Assembly (NCBI GenBank): GCA_016794625.1
Contig: JAEUGY010000047.1
Span: forward strand, 33,757 to 97,756
Source: Opitutaceae bacterium
GTDB lineage: Bacteria; Verrucomicrobiota; Verrucomicrobiia; Opitutales; Opitutaceae
Length of the DNA stretch: 64,000 nucleotides
Direction of reading: 5' to 3'
Positions within the stretch are counted from its first letter, which is position 1; every line of letters starts with the position of its first letter. The notes under the pieces were generated by a model that saw nothing but the letters and a program-made list of their open reading frames with translations, was not told the origin of the DNA and did no database searches. Positions 53,813 through 62,180 of the stretch are shown here, piece by piece. The position numbers were made by a program, and so were the translations under genes.

Positions 53813-55044
53813 GTCGGAGTCGGCGCCGCGGCCGGCGCGTCCCCGGTCCGGGTCGGGGGACGACGGCCGCCGGGACGTATTTGAAGATCAAGTACGCTGA
53901 GGAAGAAGCTCCCGAGCATGATCTGCCCGCCGAGCGCGAGCGCGCCCGCGCCCGGGATGACCCAGCGCATCACCTGTTCCGGGTCGAGCGGCCCGAACGA
54001 CTGGCTGCGCCAGTGCCAGACGGCGCCCAGTGACAGTCCGGCGCCCGTGACCAACAAGACCGCACCGATCAGCAGCCCCGCTTCGAGCGAGAACCAGGAA
54101 CGGAACCCGGCACTGTGCCGGGAAGGAGGCATGAGCCCTGCCTGGGCCGCGTACGATCGCGAGCAGACGGCGAAGAAGACCGCCTGGAATCCGAGCAGGA
54201 CGGCCAGCATGGCAAAGAGCAGCGAGTGTGGGCCGAATTCAACCCCGCCCACCGTGCGCGGGGCCGTGGCCAGCAGGCCGACGATGGCCAGGCCCACGAC
54301 CATGAGAAAGGCTCCCGGGTAGAGGAAGAGCCAGCGCGGGCTGTAGAGCAGCATGAAGCGCAGGTGGCGCCAGCCATCGCGCCAGGGTCGAAGGTGTGGC
54401 GGCCGTCCGCGCTGGTCGGGGCGCAGGATGGTTGGCACCTCGCTCACCCGTAGCCCGAGCAGCGTGCTCTTGATCACCATTTCCGAGGCGAACTCCATGC
54501 CCGTCGTGCGCAGGTCGAGCCGGTGGTAGGCGTCGATGGAGAACGCACGCAGACCGCAGTGAAAGTCGCGAATCGGTGTGCGGAAGAACAGACGCCCCAG
54601 CCCGGACAGGACCGGGTTGCCAAGGTAACGGTTTTTCCAAGGCATGGCGCCCGGCTGGATACCCCCGAGGAATCGGTTGCCCATGACCAGATCGTCGCCC
54701 GCACGCAGCCGCGCGACGAAGCGGCCGACGTGGGTGAAATCGTAGCTGCAGTCCGAGTCGCCCATCACCACGAAACGCCCCCGGGCTGCTTCGATGCCCC
54801 CGCGCAGGGCGTTGCCATAGCCTTTGGCCTCGACGGCCACCACCCGCGCGCCGGACTGCGCGGCCAGTTTCTGGGAGCCGTCGGTGCTTCCGTTGTCGGC
54901 CACGATCACTTCGCCGACGATGCCCTCCGCGGCGAGCGCCCCCCGGGCCTCGCGCACACAGCGCTCGATGGTGGAGGCCTCGTTGAGACAAGGCATGACC
55001 ACACTCACTTCCAGCTGGGAAACGGGGGGTGAAACCGAGGGCAT
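53809..55044 (-). CDS. GT2-family glycosyltransferase, polyprenyl-phosphate sugar transferase-like
   Basis: A 411-residue protein with a GT-A catalytic domain: VSVVMPCLNEASTIERCV at the start, VIVADNGSTDGS, DxD-type metal motif in MGDSDCSYDF, and FHCGLRAFSIDAY typical of dolichyl-phosphate mannosyltransferase-like enzymes. Residues about 245-390 add four hydrophobic helices. It resembles membrane-anchored undecaprenyl-phosphate glycosyltransferases such as GtrB/ArnC relatives. Start ATG 55044 (MPSVSPPVSQLEVSV). Overlaps the next gene by four bases. Confidence 0.92.
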   Translation of the reverse strand: MPSVSPPVSQLEVSVVMPCLNEASTIERCVREARGALAAEGIVGEVIVADNGSTDGSQKLAAQSGARVVAVEAKGYGNALRGGIEAARGRFVVMGDSDCSYDFTHVGRFVARLRAGDDLVMGNRFLGGIQPGAMPWKNRYLGNPVLSGLGRLFFRTPIRDFHCGLRAFSIDAYHRLDLRTTGMEFASEMVIKSTLLGLRVSEVPTILRPDQRGRPPHLRPWRDGWRHLRFMLLYSPRWLFLYPGAFLMVVGLAIVGLLATAPRTVGGVEFGPHSLLFAMLAVLLGFQAVFFAVCSRSYAAQAGLMPPSRHSAGFRSWFSLEAGLLIGAVLLVTGAGLSLGAVWHWRSQSFGPLDPEQVMRWVIPGAGALALGGQIMLGSFFLSVLDLQIRPGGRRPPTRTGDAPAAAPTPT

Positions 55045-55211
55045 GATGCAATCGCGGACTGGAGAAGTGTGAACAAACAGTCCGGGCTTGCGGCGAGCGC
55101 AATCTGCCACCGGTTCGCGACTGAAGGGGGCGGAATTTCGCCCAGATGGGCGAAGGCCTTGCGTGTTTTTGTTTCCTGGACTGGCTTGCTGGGGTTTTCC
55201 TTTCCTCCCGC

Positions 55212-57566
55212 ATGACGCCTCCGTCCGCCCAAACCCCTCCTGAAGCCGCCGCGCCGACACTCCGGCGACCGTCCACCGCGGCCGCGGGCCTGACCGCGGT
55301 GATCAAGACGACAAGCCACACGCTGGGCCTGGCTGGCGTCGTGGCGGGCACGCGGGCATTGCTCAAGGTCAACCAACTGGACGGTTTCGATTGTCAGTCC
55401 TGCGCCTGGCCCAGTCCCGACGCCGACCGGCACGTCTTTGAGTTCTGCGAAAATGGGGCCAAGGCCGTGGCCGATGAGGCCATGACGCAGCGGGTGGACC
55501 GCGCCTTCTTTGCACGCCACTCCGTGACCGACCTGCTCGGCCGCAGCGACTATTGGCTGAATGCGCAGGGGCGTCTGACCGAGCCCATGGTATTGCGTCC
55601 CGGCGCGACCCACTACGAGCCGATCTCATGGGACGACGCACTGGCCGAGGTGGCGAAAACGCTTCGCGCCCTGCCCAGTCCCGACGCGGCCGCGTTCTAC
55701 ACGTCGGGCCGGACCAGCAATGAGGCGGCCTTTCTGTACCAGCTCTTTGTCCGCCAGTTCGGGACGAACAACCTGCCGGATTGCTCCAACATGTGCCACG
55801 AGAGCAGCGGCGCGGCGCTCAGTGCCAGCATTGGGATTGGCAAGGGCACGGTGACGCTCGACGACTTTGCGCGGGCGGACCTCATTCTCGTCATTGGACA
55901 GAACCCCGGGACCAATCATCCCCGCATGCTCACCACGCTGACTGAGGCGAAGCAGCGCGGGGCGACGATCGTGTCGATCAACCCGTTGCCGGAGATCGGC
56001 ATCGAGCGATTCAAGAACCCGCAGGACTTTCTCCATCCGCTCAAGGCCCTGCCGACGCTGCTCGGCTCGGGAGTGGCCCTCTCGGATCACTGGCTGCAGC
56101 CCCGGATCGGAGGCGACCTCGCACTAGTCAAGGGATTGATGAAGGCGATGCTTGCGCTGGAGGACGCCGCGCCTGGCACCGTGTTTGACCACGCCTTTGT
56201 GCAGGAGCACACGCATGGTTTCGAGGCCCTGGTCACGGATCTGCGGGCGGCGAACTGGGACGAGATTGTCGCCGTGAGCGGCGTTCCCCGTGCGCAGATC
56301 GAGACCGTGGGCGCGCTCGCGGCCCGCTCCAAGGCCACGATCTGCTGCTGGGCGATGGGACTCACCCAGCAGCCCCAGGCCGTGGCGACCATCCAGCAAC
56401 TGGCCAACCTGCAGCTCCTGCGGGGCAACATCGGACGGCCCGGGGCCGGGCTCTGCCCGGTGCGCGGGCACTCGAACGTCCAGGGCGACCGCACGATGGG
56501 CATTTTCGAGCGCATGCCCGGGTGGTGGCTCGACCGCCTCGACCGCGAGTTTGGCTTCACCTCTCCGCGTCACCACGGTGTTGATACCGTCGATGCCATC
56601 CGGGCGATGCAGCGCGGAGACATCCGCGTCTTCTTTGCGCTCGGCGGCAATTTTCTCTCCGCCACACCCGACACCGAGTTCACCGCCGGGGCCCTGCGCC
56701 GATGCGAACTGACCGTGCAGGTCTCGACCAAGCTGAACCGCGCCCACCTCGTGACCGGCCGCACGGCGCTCATCCTGCCGTGCCTCGGCCGCAGCGAACG
56801 CGACGTCCAGCCCGGCGGCGAACAGTTTGTCACGGTCGAGGACTCCATGGGCATCATCAACTCCTCGCGCGGTCACGCCGACCCCGCCTCGCCTGCGCTC
56901 CTCAGTGAGCCGCGGATCGTGGCGCGTCTGGCCGCCGCGGTGCTCGCGGACCGCACCACCGTGCCGTGGGCGGAGCTGGCGGACGACTACGATCGCATTC
57001 GCGACCGGATTGCCCGCGTGGTCCCGGGCTTCGAGGACTTCAACGCCCGGATTCGCCGCAACGTCTTCTACCTGCCGAATGCGCCGCGCGATGCGCGCGA
57101 GTGGCGCACGGCGACGAAGAAAGCCAATTTCATCACGGCGCCGATCCGTCCGCACGCGGTCCGGGACGGTGAGTTCATCATGATGACGATCCGCACCCAT
57201 GACCAGTTCAACACCACGGTGTATGGGCTCGACGACCGCTACCGCGGAGTCTTTGGCGGGCGCCGCGTGGTGTTCATGCACGAGGAGGACATCGCGGCGG
57301 CGGGCCTCATGGCCGGCCAGTTTGTCGATCTCCGCAATCAACACGGCGGCCGCGAGCGCGTGGCCGAGCACTTCATGGTGGCGCCGTACCGCATTCCCCG
57401 CGGCTGCGTGGCAACCTACTTCCCGGAAGCCAACGTGCTGGTGCCGATCGACAGCACGGCGGAGGTCAGCAACACCCCCACGAGCAAGTATGTCGTGGTC
57501 ACGCTCGCCCCGTCCGCCGATCCGCAGGCGGCGCTGCGCTCCCGGACCGCGGAACGGCTTGGGTAG
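55212..57566 (+). CDS. FdhF/YdeP-family molybdopterin oxidoreductase
   Basis: A 784-residue molybdoenzyme of the formate dehydrogenase-like YdeP group. Residues 40-120 contain FDCQSCAWPSPDADRH in place of a full 4Fe-4S-binding Cys set, as in YdeP. NMCHESSG holds the likely molybdenum-ligand Cys; GQNPGTNHPRML and GRTSNEAAFLYQ are MGD-binding; the C-terminal 120 residues form the molydopterin-binding barrel with NTTVYGLDDRYRGVFGGRR. E. coli YdeP is linked to acid resistance; the substrate is unknown. It would need Moco made by the moa/moe genes at the left of the window. ATG 55212 is chosen over 55146. Confidence 0.9.
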   Translation: MTPPSAQTPPEAAAPTLRRPSTAAAGLTAVIKTTSHTLGLAGVVAGTRALLKVNQLDGFDCQSCAWPSPDADRHVFEFCENGAKAVADEAMTQRVDRAFFARHSVTDLLGRSDYWLNAQGRLTEPMVLRPGATHYEPISWDDALAEVAKTLRALPSPDAAAFYTSGRTSNEAAFLYQLFVRQFGTNNLPDCSNMCHESSGAALSASIGIGKGTVTLDDFARADLILVIGQNPGTNHPRMLTTLTEAKQRGATIVSINPLPEIGIERFKNPQDFLHPLKALPTLLGSGVALSDHWLQPRIGGDLALVKGLMKAMLALEDAAPGTVFDHAFVQEHTHGFEALVTDLRAANWDEIVAVSGVPRAQIETVGALAARSKATICCWAMGLTQQPQAVATIQQLANLQLLRGNIGRPGAGLCPVRGHSNVQGDRTMGIFERMPGWWLDRLDREFGFTSPRHHGVDTVDAIRAMQRGDIRVFFALGGNFLSATPDTEFTAGALRRCELTVQVSTKLNRAHLVTGRTALILPCLGRSERDVQPGGEQFVTVEDSMGIINSSRGHADPASPALLSEPRIVARLAAAVLADRTTVPWAELADDYDRIRDRIARVVPGFEDFNARIRRNVFYLPNAPRDAREWRTATKKANFITAPIRPHAVRDGEFIMMTIRTHDQFNTTVYGLDDRYRGVFGGRRVVFMHEEDIAAAGLMAGQFVDLRNQHGGRERVAEHFMVAPYRIPRGCVATYFPEANVLVPIDSTAEVSNTPTSKYVVVTLAPSADPQAALRSRTAERLG

Positions 57567-57794
57567 GTAAAGCCCGGATGGAATGGATCCCCTTCGTTGT
57601 AGTCCCGGAGCGGTCTGGGCGGTCTGCCATCGCAATCTTAACCAATTGACTCTCAGAATCTAGCGCCCGTAGAGCCGTGAGTTTGCCGCAGCGGTGACAG
57701 CGGCCATTCCCCCGTTGGTCAGGCTTCCTGGGCCTCCGACGCCGCGTTATGATGAAACAATTACCCGGATTGACCGTCTCAAAGAGTACATTCC
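57567..57794. other. Intergenic region; no gene seen
   Basis: A 228-base gap between the molybdoenzyme and DUF3016 genes, with a less GC-rich centre around 57630-57670 (CAATCTTAACCAATTGACTCTCAGAATC) that may hold a promoter. No hairpin followed by T-run, no tRNA, and no convincing frame. Confidence 0.5.
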
Positions 57795-58310
57795 ATGAAA
57801 ACAATCCCCCTCCTTCTGACCCTTACGCTGGCTGGAACCACGGCGGCGGTCGCCGCGGTGGACAAGCCTGAGCCTGCCCGTGTGGTGGTAAACTTTTTTG
57901 AGCCGGAGAAGTTCACCGACGTGAAGGACGGCTCGTTCGGAACCGAAAAAGGCCGTGACGGCATCCTGCGGGAGCTGCGCGACTACATTGTCGAGCGGGC
58001 CGAAAAAGCCCTCCCGCCCGGGCAAAAACTCTCGGTCACCTTTCTCGACGTGGATCTGGCTGGGGACTACGAACCCTGGCGCGGTCCGCGGCTGGATGAT
58101 GTCCGGATCGTGAAGGACATCTATCCTCCGCGCTTCAAGCTCGCCTTCCGCGTGCTCAACGAAGCCGGCGATACGGTGAAAGAGGGTGAGCGCAAACTGT
58201 CAGACCTCTCGTTCATGAGCCGGTTGACGATCAACCGTCAGGACCATCTCCGTTATGAAAAGGAGATCCTGAACGATTGGATACGCAGTGACCTGCGCTC
58301 CAAGTCCTAG
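57795..58310 (+). CDS. Secreted DUF3016-family protein
   Basis: A 171-residue protein with a signal peptide (MKTIPLLLTLTLAGTTAAVAA). The core VVVNFFEPEKFTDVKDG, LSVTFLDVDLAGDYEPW and DDVRIVKDIYPPRFKLAFRVLNEAGDTV, ending WIRSDL, matches DUF3016 periplasmic proteins of unknown function. It is followed by a strong rho-independent terminator at 58341-58373. Confidence 0.88.
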   Translation: MKTIPLLLTLTLAGTTAAVAAVDKPEPARVVVNFFEPEKFTDVKDGSFGTEKGRDGILRELRDYIVERAEKALPPGQKLSVTFLDVDLAGDYEPWRGPRLDDVRIVKDIYPPRFKLAFRVLNEAGDTVKEGERKLSDLSFMSRLTINRQDHLRYEKEILNDWIRSDLRSKS

Positions 58311-58340
58311 TCCGGTCCCACCTCCGGCCCGTGCCTCGCG

Positions 58341-58373
58341 CGCCTCGACCCTCAGCGGTCGGGGCGCTTTTTT
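58341..58373 (+). terminator. Rho-independent terminator after DUF3016 gene
   Basis: A 10-bp stem CGCCTCGACC / GGTCGGGGCG with a 6-base loop CTCAGC and one T-G pair, followed by CTTTTTT. It is the clearest intrinsic terminator in the window and lies 31 bases after the DUF3016 stop. Its position inside the in-frame extension upstream of the S4 gene supports the later start for that gene. Confidence 0.9.
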
Positions 58374-58444
58374 GCGCCTGCCGCCTTGAGTCCGGGCCGT
58401 GGCCTGTGTCAAAGTCGGGGCTTCACCGTCCCACCCGCTTCCTC

Positions 58445-58867
58445 GTGGATCACCCGCTGAATTCCGACGACGACACCGCCGCCCGCCTCGACAAATGGCT
58501 CTGGGCGGTGCGCCTTTTCAAGACCCGCAGCCTCGCCGCGGCGGCCTGCCGCGCCGGCACGGTGACCCTGTCCGACCGTCCGACCAAACCGGCGCGGGAT
58601 GTGAAGCCGGGGGACACTCTGGTGGTGCAGCAAGGTGTGGTCCGTCGCACCGTGATCGTGCGCGCCGTGCCCGCCTCGCGCGTGGGCGCTCCGCTGGTCG
58701 CGGAGTATTGCACTGAAACCACCGCCCCGGAAGAGTGGGAGAAAGCGAAAGCGCTGCGCGTCCAACACCTCCTGGCCCGCGATCGCGGCACCGGCCGTCC
58801 GACCAAACGCGAGCGCCGCCAGCTCGAATCCTGGATCGACGCAAAGCCGGCGGACGAGGAGCCTTGA
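58445..58867 (+). CDS. S4-domain RNA-binding protein (Hsp15/HslR-like)
   Basis: A 140-residue protein with an S4 domain at residues 10-70: ARLDKWLWAVRLFKTRSLAAAACRAGTVTLSDRPTKPARDVKPGDTLVV, matching ribosome-associated Hsp15, which binds stalled 50S-nascent chain complexes. The C-terminal helix is basic (TGRPTKRERRQLESW). The start is taken as GTG 58445 (VDHPLNSDDD) because the longer ATG frame at 58331 would run through the terminator. Confidence 0.88.
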   Translation: MDHPLNSDDDTAARLDKWLWAVRLFKTRSLAAAACRAGTVTLSDRPTKPARDVKPGDTLVVQQGVVRRTVIVRAVPASRVGAPLVAEYCTETTAPEEWEKAKALRVQHLLARDRGTGRPTKRERRQLESWIDAKPADEEP

Positions 58868-58916
58868 TGCAGCGGACGACCCTGTCTTCCGCGCGTGCGT
58901 GGCGCGGGCCGCGTGG

Positions 58917-59483
58917 CTAGGGCGTGGCAACGGCGTCGTCGTCGGTGTACAGCACCCGGTCCGGGCCGGCCGAGCGGATTTCCATGCGCGTGCCGCTCAG
59001 CTGGTGAAAGAAAAAGGGAGTGCCCCAGCGATCGATCAGCTCCCCCGCGGCATTGATGGCCGGATGGCGGCGCGGCAGCAGCGCGATGCTGCGACCGTTG
59101 GAGCCGGTCAGCGACGTGGTGATGTCGCGATTTTCTCCCCACGGATTGCCCTGCCGGGGAAAGAGCGTTTGCCAGGACAGGAGCAGGTCGCCCAGCAAGA
59201 TCAGGTCGTCCTTCACCGTGTAGCCCGGAGCATTCAGTTTCTCGATGCCCTCGAACGCATCCACTTCGTCGGGGGCGCGCACCGGGCTCGCGGCCGGCGA
59301 CGGGACCGCGGACGGAGGACGGGCGGTGACCCCGGTGCTGGGCGCAGGTCCCGCGCCGGGCGCCGGCGCGGCTGGATGCGAAGTAGGCGTTTGCCAGTGG
59401 GGCAGCAGCAGTACGAACAGGCCGATGACCACCCCGACGACGACCACCGCCAAACGACGTTTTGGAGACCCCATGGCCTCCAT
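58917..59483 (-). CDS. Inner-membrane-anchored protein with pseudopilin-like C-terminal motif
   Basis: A 188-residue protein. An N-terminal helix (RRLAVVVVGVVIGLFVLLL) is followed by a long Pro/Ala-rich linker and a C-terminal domain ending DRWGTPFFFHQLSGTRMEIRSAGPDRVLYTDDD. The DRWGTP, GPD and TDDD elements mirror the calcium-binding C-terminus of type II secretion pseudopilins (GspG: DPWG..., GPDG...TDDD). No GspG-like N-terminal FTLIE motif is present. ATG 59483 or 59474 may be the start. The MFS gene lies 99 bases upstream on the same strand. Confidence 0.75.
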   Translation of the reverse strand: MEAMGSPKRRLAVVVVGVVIGLFVLLLPHWQTPTSHPAAPAPGAGPAPSTGVTARPPSAVPSPAASPVRAPDEVDAFEGIEKLNAPGYTVKDDLILLGDLLLSWQTLFPRQGNPWGENRDITTSLTGSNGRSIALLPRRHPAINAAGELIDRWGTPFFFHQLSGTRMEIRSAGPDRVLYTDDDAVATP

Positions 59484-59581
59484 CTCAACGGAGTCGCGGC
59501 GCACCGCAAGCGCCGGCCGGCTCGCGGAGCGGAACGAATCGCTCGGCCGAGGAACCGCGAATGGCCTCCCCCGCCCGTCGG

Positions 59582-60991
59582 TCAGGCCGATGCGACCGTG
59601 GACCGCGTCCGGTGCACCCCACCGCCCCACAGGACGAGCAAGGCCAGAGGCTGGAGGAAGGCCATGATCAGGAACCAGAGGCCGTAACCCTGGCCTTGGA
59701 CGAGACTCAGGACCGGACCAAACACCGTTTGCAGAGCCTGGTCGAGGAATCCGGCGGGCTTGGTCGACGGCCCTGCCACCATGAATGCGACCAACGTGTT
59801 CATCAGAATTCCGCCGACGGTGCTGCCGGCGGCGACCACGCTGAAGACGGTGCCCAGCGAGTGTTTCGGGACCACGTCGACGATGAGAGAGCTGATGTTG
59901 ATCAACCAGGCCAGGGCTGCGATCACCGCCACAATGGTCAGGGCGATGGCCGTGTTGGTGCCGGCGACGCGCGAGATCAACGGCGAGATGGCGACGAGCA
60001 CGGCGCAGCCTGACATCACCCACAGCCGGCTGGAGGCGGGCAGCGCACCCCGCTTGATCAGGTAGCCAGAGAGCCATCCCCCGGCGATGCTGCCCACGCC
60101 GGCCGCGGCGTAGACGATCCAGGTGATGGTCAACTGCCCTTGGGAAAGCGACCGCTCGGCGTTGAGGTATTTGGGAAACCAGAATTGGTAAAAGTACCAC
60201 ACCGGGTCCGTCAGCAACCGACCGACCAGCAGCAGCCAGACCACGCGCGAGGAGAACACCTGTTTCCACGTCCAGGGTTCGCCGGCGTCCTGGGGGCGGG
60301 CTTCACTCCCCGAAGTAATGAGGGTGAGTTCGCTGGCGGCGACGTACCGGCTTTCGGACGGTTTCCGGTAGAAAATCAGCCATGGGATCAGCCAGAGCAG
60401 GCCGAGTGCGCCCGTGAGGATGAACGCCATGCGCCACCCGGTGCCGTGCCCCAGCAGTTCCGCCGCCAGCGGAAATTTTTCCGCATACGGATAAGCCGCC
60501 AGTGGAATGACCAGGTAGGGGGCGACGGTGGCACCGATCGTGGCGCCCATCGTGTAAAATCCAATGGCGAGGGCCCGCTCCCGAGCGGGAAACCATTCGG
60601 ACACCGCCTTGGAGGCGGCCGGCCAGACCCCCGCTTCACCCAGACCGAGCAGGAAACGAAACACGCTGAGGGACCGGATGCCGTGCGAGGCGGCGGTGGC
60701 CATGTTGGCGATCGACCACCACGTGACAAAGATCACCATGCCGGCCCGGGTTCCCAGTTTGTCGGTGATCCGGCCCGAGATCAGGTAGGCGATCGTGTAG
60801 GCGACAAGGAAGACATTGACCACATCCGCGTAGTCGCGGTCATCCATGGCCAGGTCATGCTGGATGGTCGGGGCGAGCGCCGAAAGCGTCTGCCGGTCCA
60901 CGTAGTTCAGCACGGCTGCACCGAACAGCAGCACCGCGATCCACCAACGCATGCCGGGGATTTTCAGGAGGGAACGGGATGGGGTGCTCAT
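59582..60991 (-). CDS. MFS transporter of the anion:cation symporter (hexuronate/sugar-acid) type
   Basis: A 469-residue 12-helix transporter. Signatures are LNYVDRQTLSALAPTIQHDLAM, the loop 2-3 motif GRITDKLGTRAG, and GLGEAGVWPAASKAVSEWFPARERALAIGFY, all strongly typical of ACS-family porters for hexuronates, glucarate or galactonate. Start ATG 60991 (MSTPSRSLLKIPGMRWW). It lies near a hydrolase and a DUF1080 gene, in keeping with uptake of sugar acids released from polysaccharide. Confidence 0.9.
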   Translation of the reverse strand: MSTPSRSLLKIPGMRWWIAVLLFGAAVLNYVDRQTLSALAPTIQHDLAMDDRDYADVVNVFLVAYTIAYLISGRITDKLGTRAGMVIFVTWWSIANMATAASHGIRSLSVFRFLLGLGEAGVWPAASKAVSEWFPARERALAIGFYTMGATIGATVAPYLVIPLAAYPYAEKFPLAAELLGHGTGWRMAFILTGALGLLWLIPWLIFYRKPSESRYVAASELTLITSGSEARPQDAGEPWTWKQVFSSRVVWLLLVGRLLTDPVWYFYQFWFPKYLNAERSLSQGQLTITWIVYAAAGVGSIAGGWLSGYLIKRGALPASSRLWVMSGCAVLVAISPLISRVAGTNTAIALTIVAVIAALAWLINISSLIVDVVPKHSLGTVFSVVAAGSTVGGILMNTLVAFMVAGPSTKPAGFLDQALQTVFGPVLSLVQGQGYGLWFLIMAFLQPLALLVLWGGGVHRTRSTVASA

Positions 60992-61193
60992 GAGGGCGGG
61001 AAAAGCGAGGAACTCAACGTCCACTCTCCGCTCATGCTCCAGTGGCGGGAGCGGGAGCGCGCCGAGTTTCGCCGACCGTCGCGGGCGATATCCGCGAGCG
61101 CAAGGGATCAGATAGTCGACCGTTGAGCTGGGGGCCGGCCACCACGCGTTTCCAGCTCCGTCCCGAGGCCCGCGGGCTGATCCCGCGTGTGAG

Positions 61194-62033
61194 TCAGAAT
61201 TTGCCGTGGCGGAGCAAGAAGTCGACGATCGGGGCGGGGTTTTCGAGGCTGTGCGGGTGGTGTTTGCCGCCGGGTTTGATGATGACCTCGATCAGACCGC
61301 CCAGGGCGCGGTAGCGCTCGGCGAGGATTGCGGTGTTTTCGGGCAGGGGAACGTTGATATCCGCATCGCCGCAGACTGAAAGAATGGGAATCCCGGCGCG
61401 CGCGACGGGTTCGACCCGGTCAATGGGGCTGCCCTTGAACGCCAGCATGCCGGCATCATCGAGTCCGTAGGCTTCCCGGCACTCACGCCAGAGTTTGGCG
61501 CCCTCCGGGGTCTCCCGACTCCGTCCGGGCCACGATTGGAGATTGAGCACCGGGGCATCGAGGTAGAGGGCGGCGACCCGGTCCGGGTAGGTGGCCGCGA
61601 AGTTGAAGGCGTACAGACCTCCGCGGCTCAGCCCTTCGAGCACCGTGCGCCGCGCCAGGCGGTGGGTGCTGATCAGGTGCTGATAAAACGCGTCGAACAA
61701 CGCCATGGCCGGCGGTGCGCCGTAGAGGTCGCTTGCCTGGATGTAGGCCACATGCCAACCCCGCGCGAGCAAGGCCAGGTCCACCTGTGGGGCGTGACCA
61801 AAAAACTCCGCCCGCCAGATCCAGGGCCGGCCCGGGGCGGCCTGGTCCGGCAGCACGAGACGACACGGACGCCCGGCCACGGGAAACTCCAACTGAGTGT
61901 AGCCGCGCCAGGTGGTCATCGAGACCGGACTCGGCAGGTCCGACGGAGCGGGGTGGGCGGCGGGGGAGCTTACCGCCGGACCAAGTAACAGGAGCACACG
62001 GAGGGTCCAGGATCGGACAAAGGCGGGGCGCAT
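61194..62033 (-). CDS. Secreted alpha/beta hydrolase (esterase/peptidase-like)
   Basis: A 279-residue protein with a signal peptide (MRPAFVRSWTLRVLLLLGPAVSS). Nucleophile elbow GLSRGGLYA holds the catalytic Ser, the acid lies near CGDADINVP, and His near GKHHPHS. The family resembles small prolyl-oligopeptidase-like or carbohydrate esterases. ATG 62033 gives the signal peptide. It is divergent from the DUF1080 gene across about 150 bases. Confidence 0.85.
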   Translation of the reverse strand: MRPAFVRSWTLRVLLLLGPAVSSPAAHPAPSDLPSPVSMTTWRGYTQLEFPVAGRPCRLVLPDQAAPGRPWIWRAEFFGHAPQVDLALLARGWHVAYIQASDLYGAPPAMALFDAFYQHLISTHRLARRTVLEGLSRGGLYAFNFAATYPDRVAALYLDAPVLNLQSWPGRSRETPEGAKLWRECREAYGLDDAGMLAFKGSPIDRVEPVARAGIPILSVCGDADINVPLPENTAILAERYRALGGLIEVIIKPGGKHHPHSLENPAPIVDFLLRHGKF

Positions 62034-62180
62034 GTTCGGCAGGCTGGCGGGCCGGGCCCGAGCGGGAAAGCGAAGAATGCTGCCCAAAGCGAGCGGCGGC
62101 GGGCCAGGTCCTGGTTGAACGGTTCACGAACGAAGCCGTGACTCTGGATTTGCCATGGTCGCGCCGTGTGCGCCGTATGG

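Noticed and set aside
57567..57794. Possible tRNA or tmRNA remnant
   Set aside because: No cloverleaf arms or GTTCGA-type T-loop could be fitted to the sequence.
58331..58444. Upstream ATG start for the S4-domain gene
   Set aside because: It would translate through the strong terminator at 58341-58373 and add residues unlike the family.
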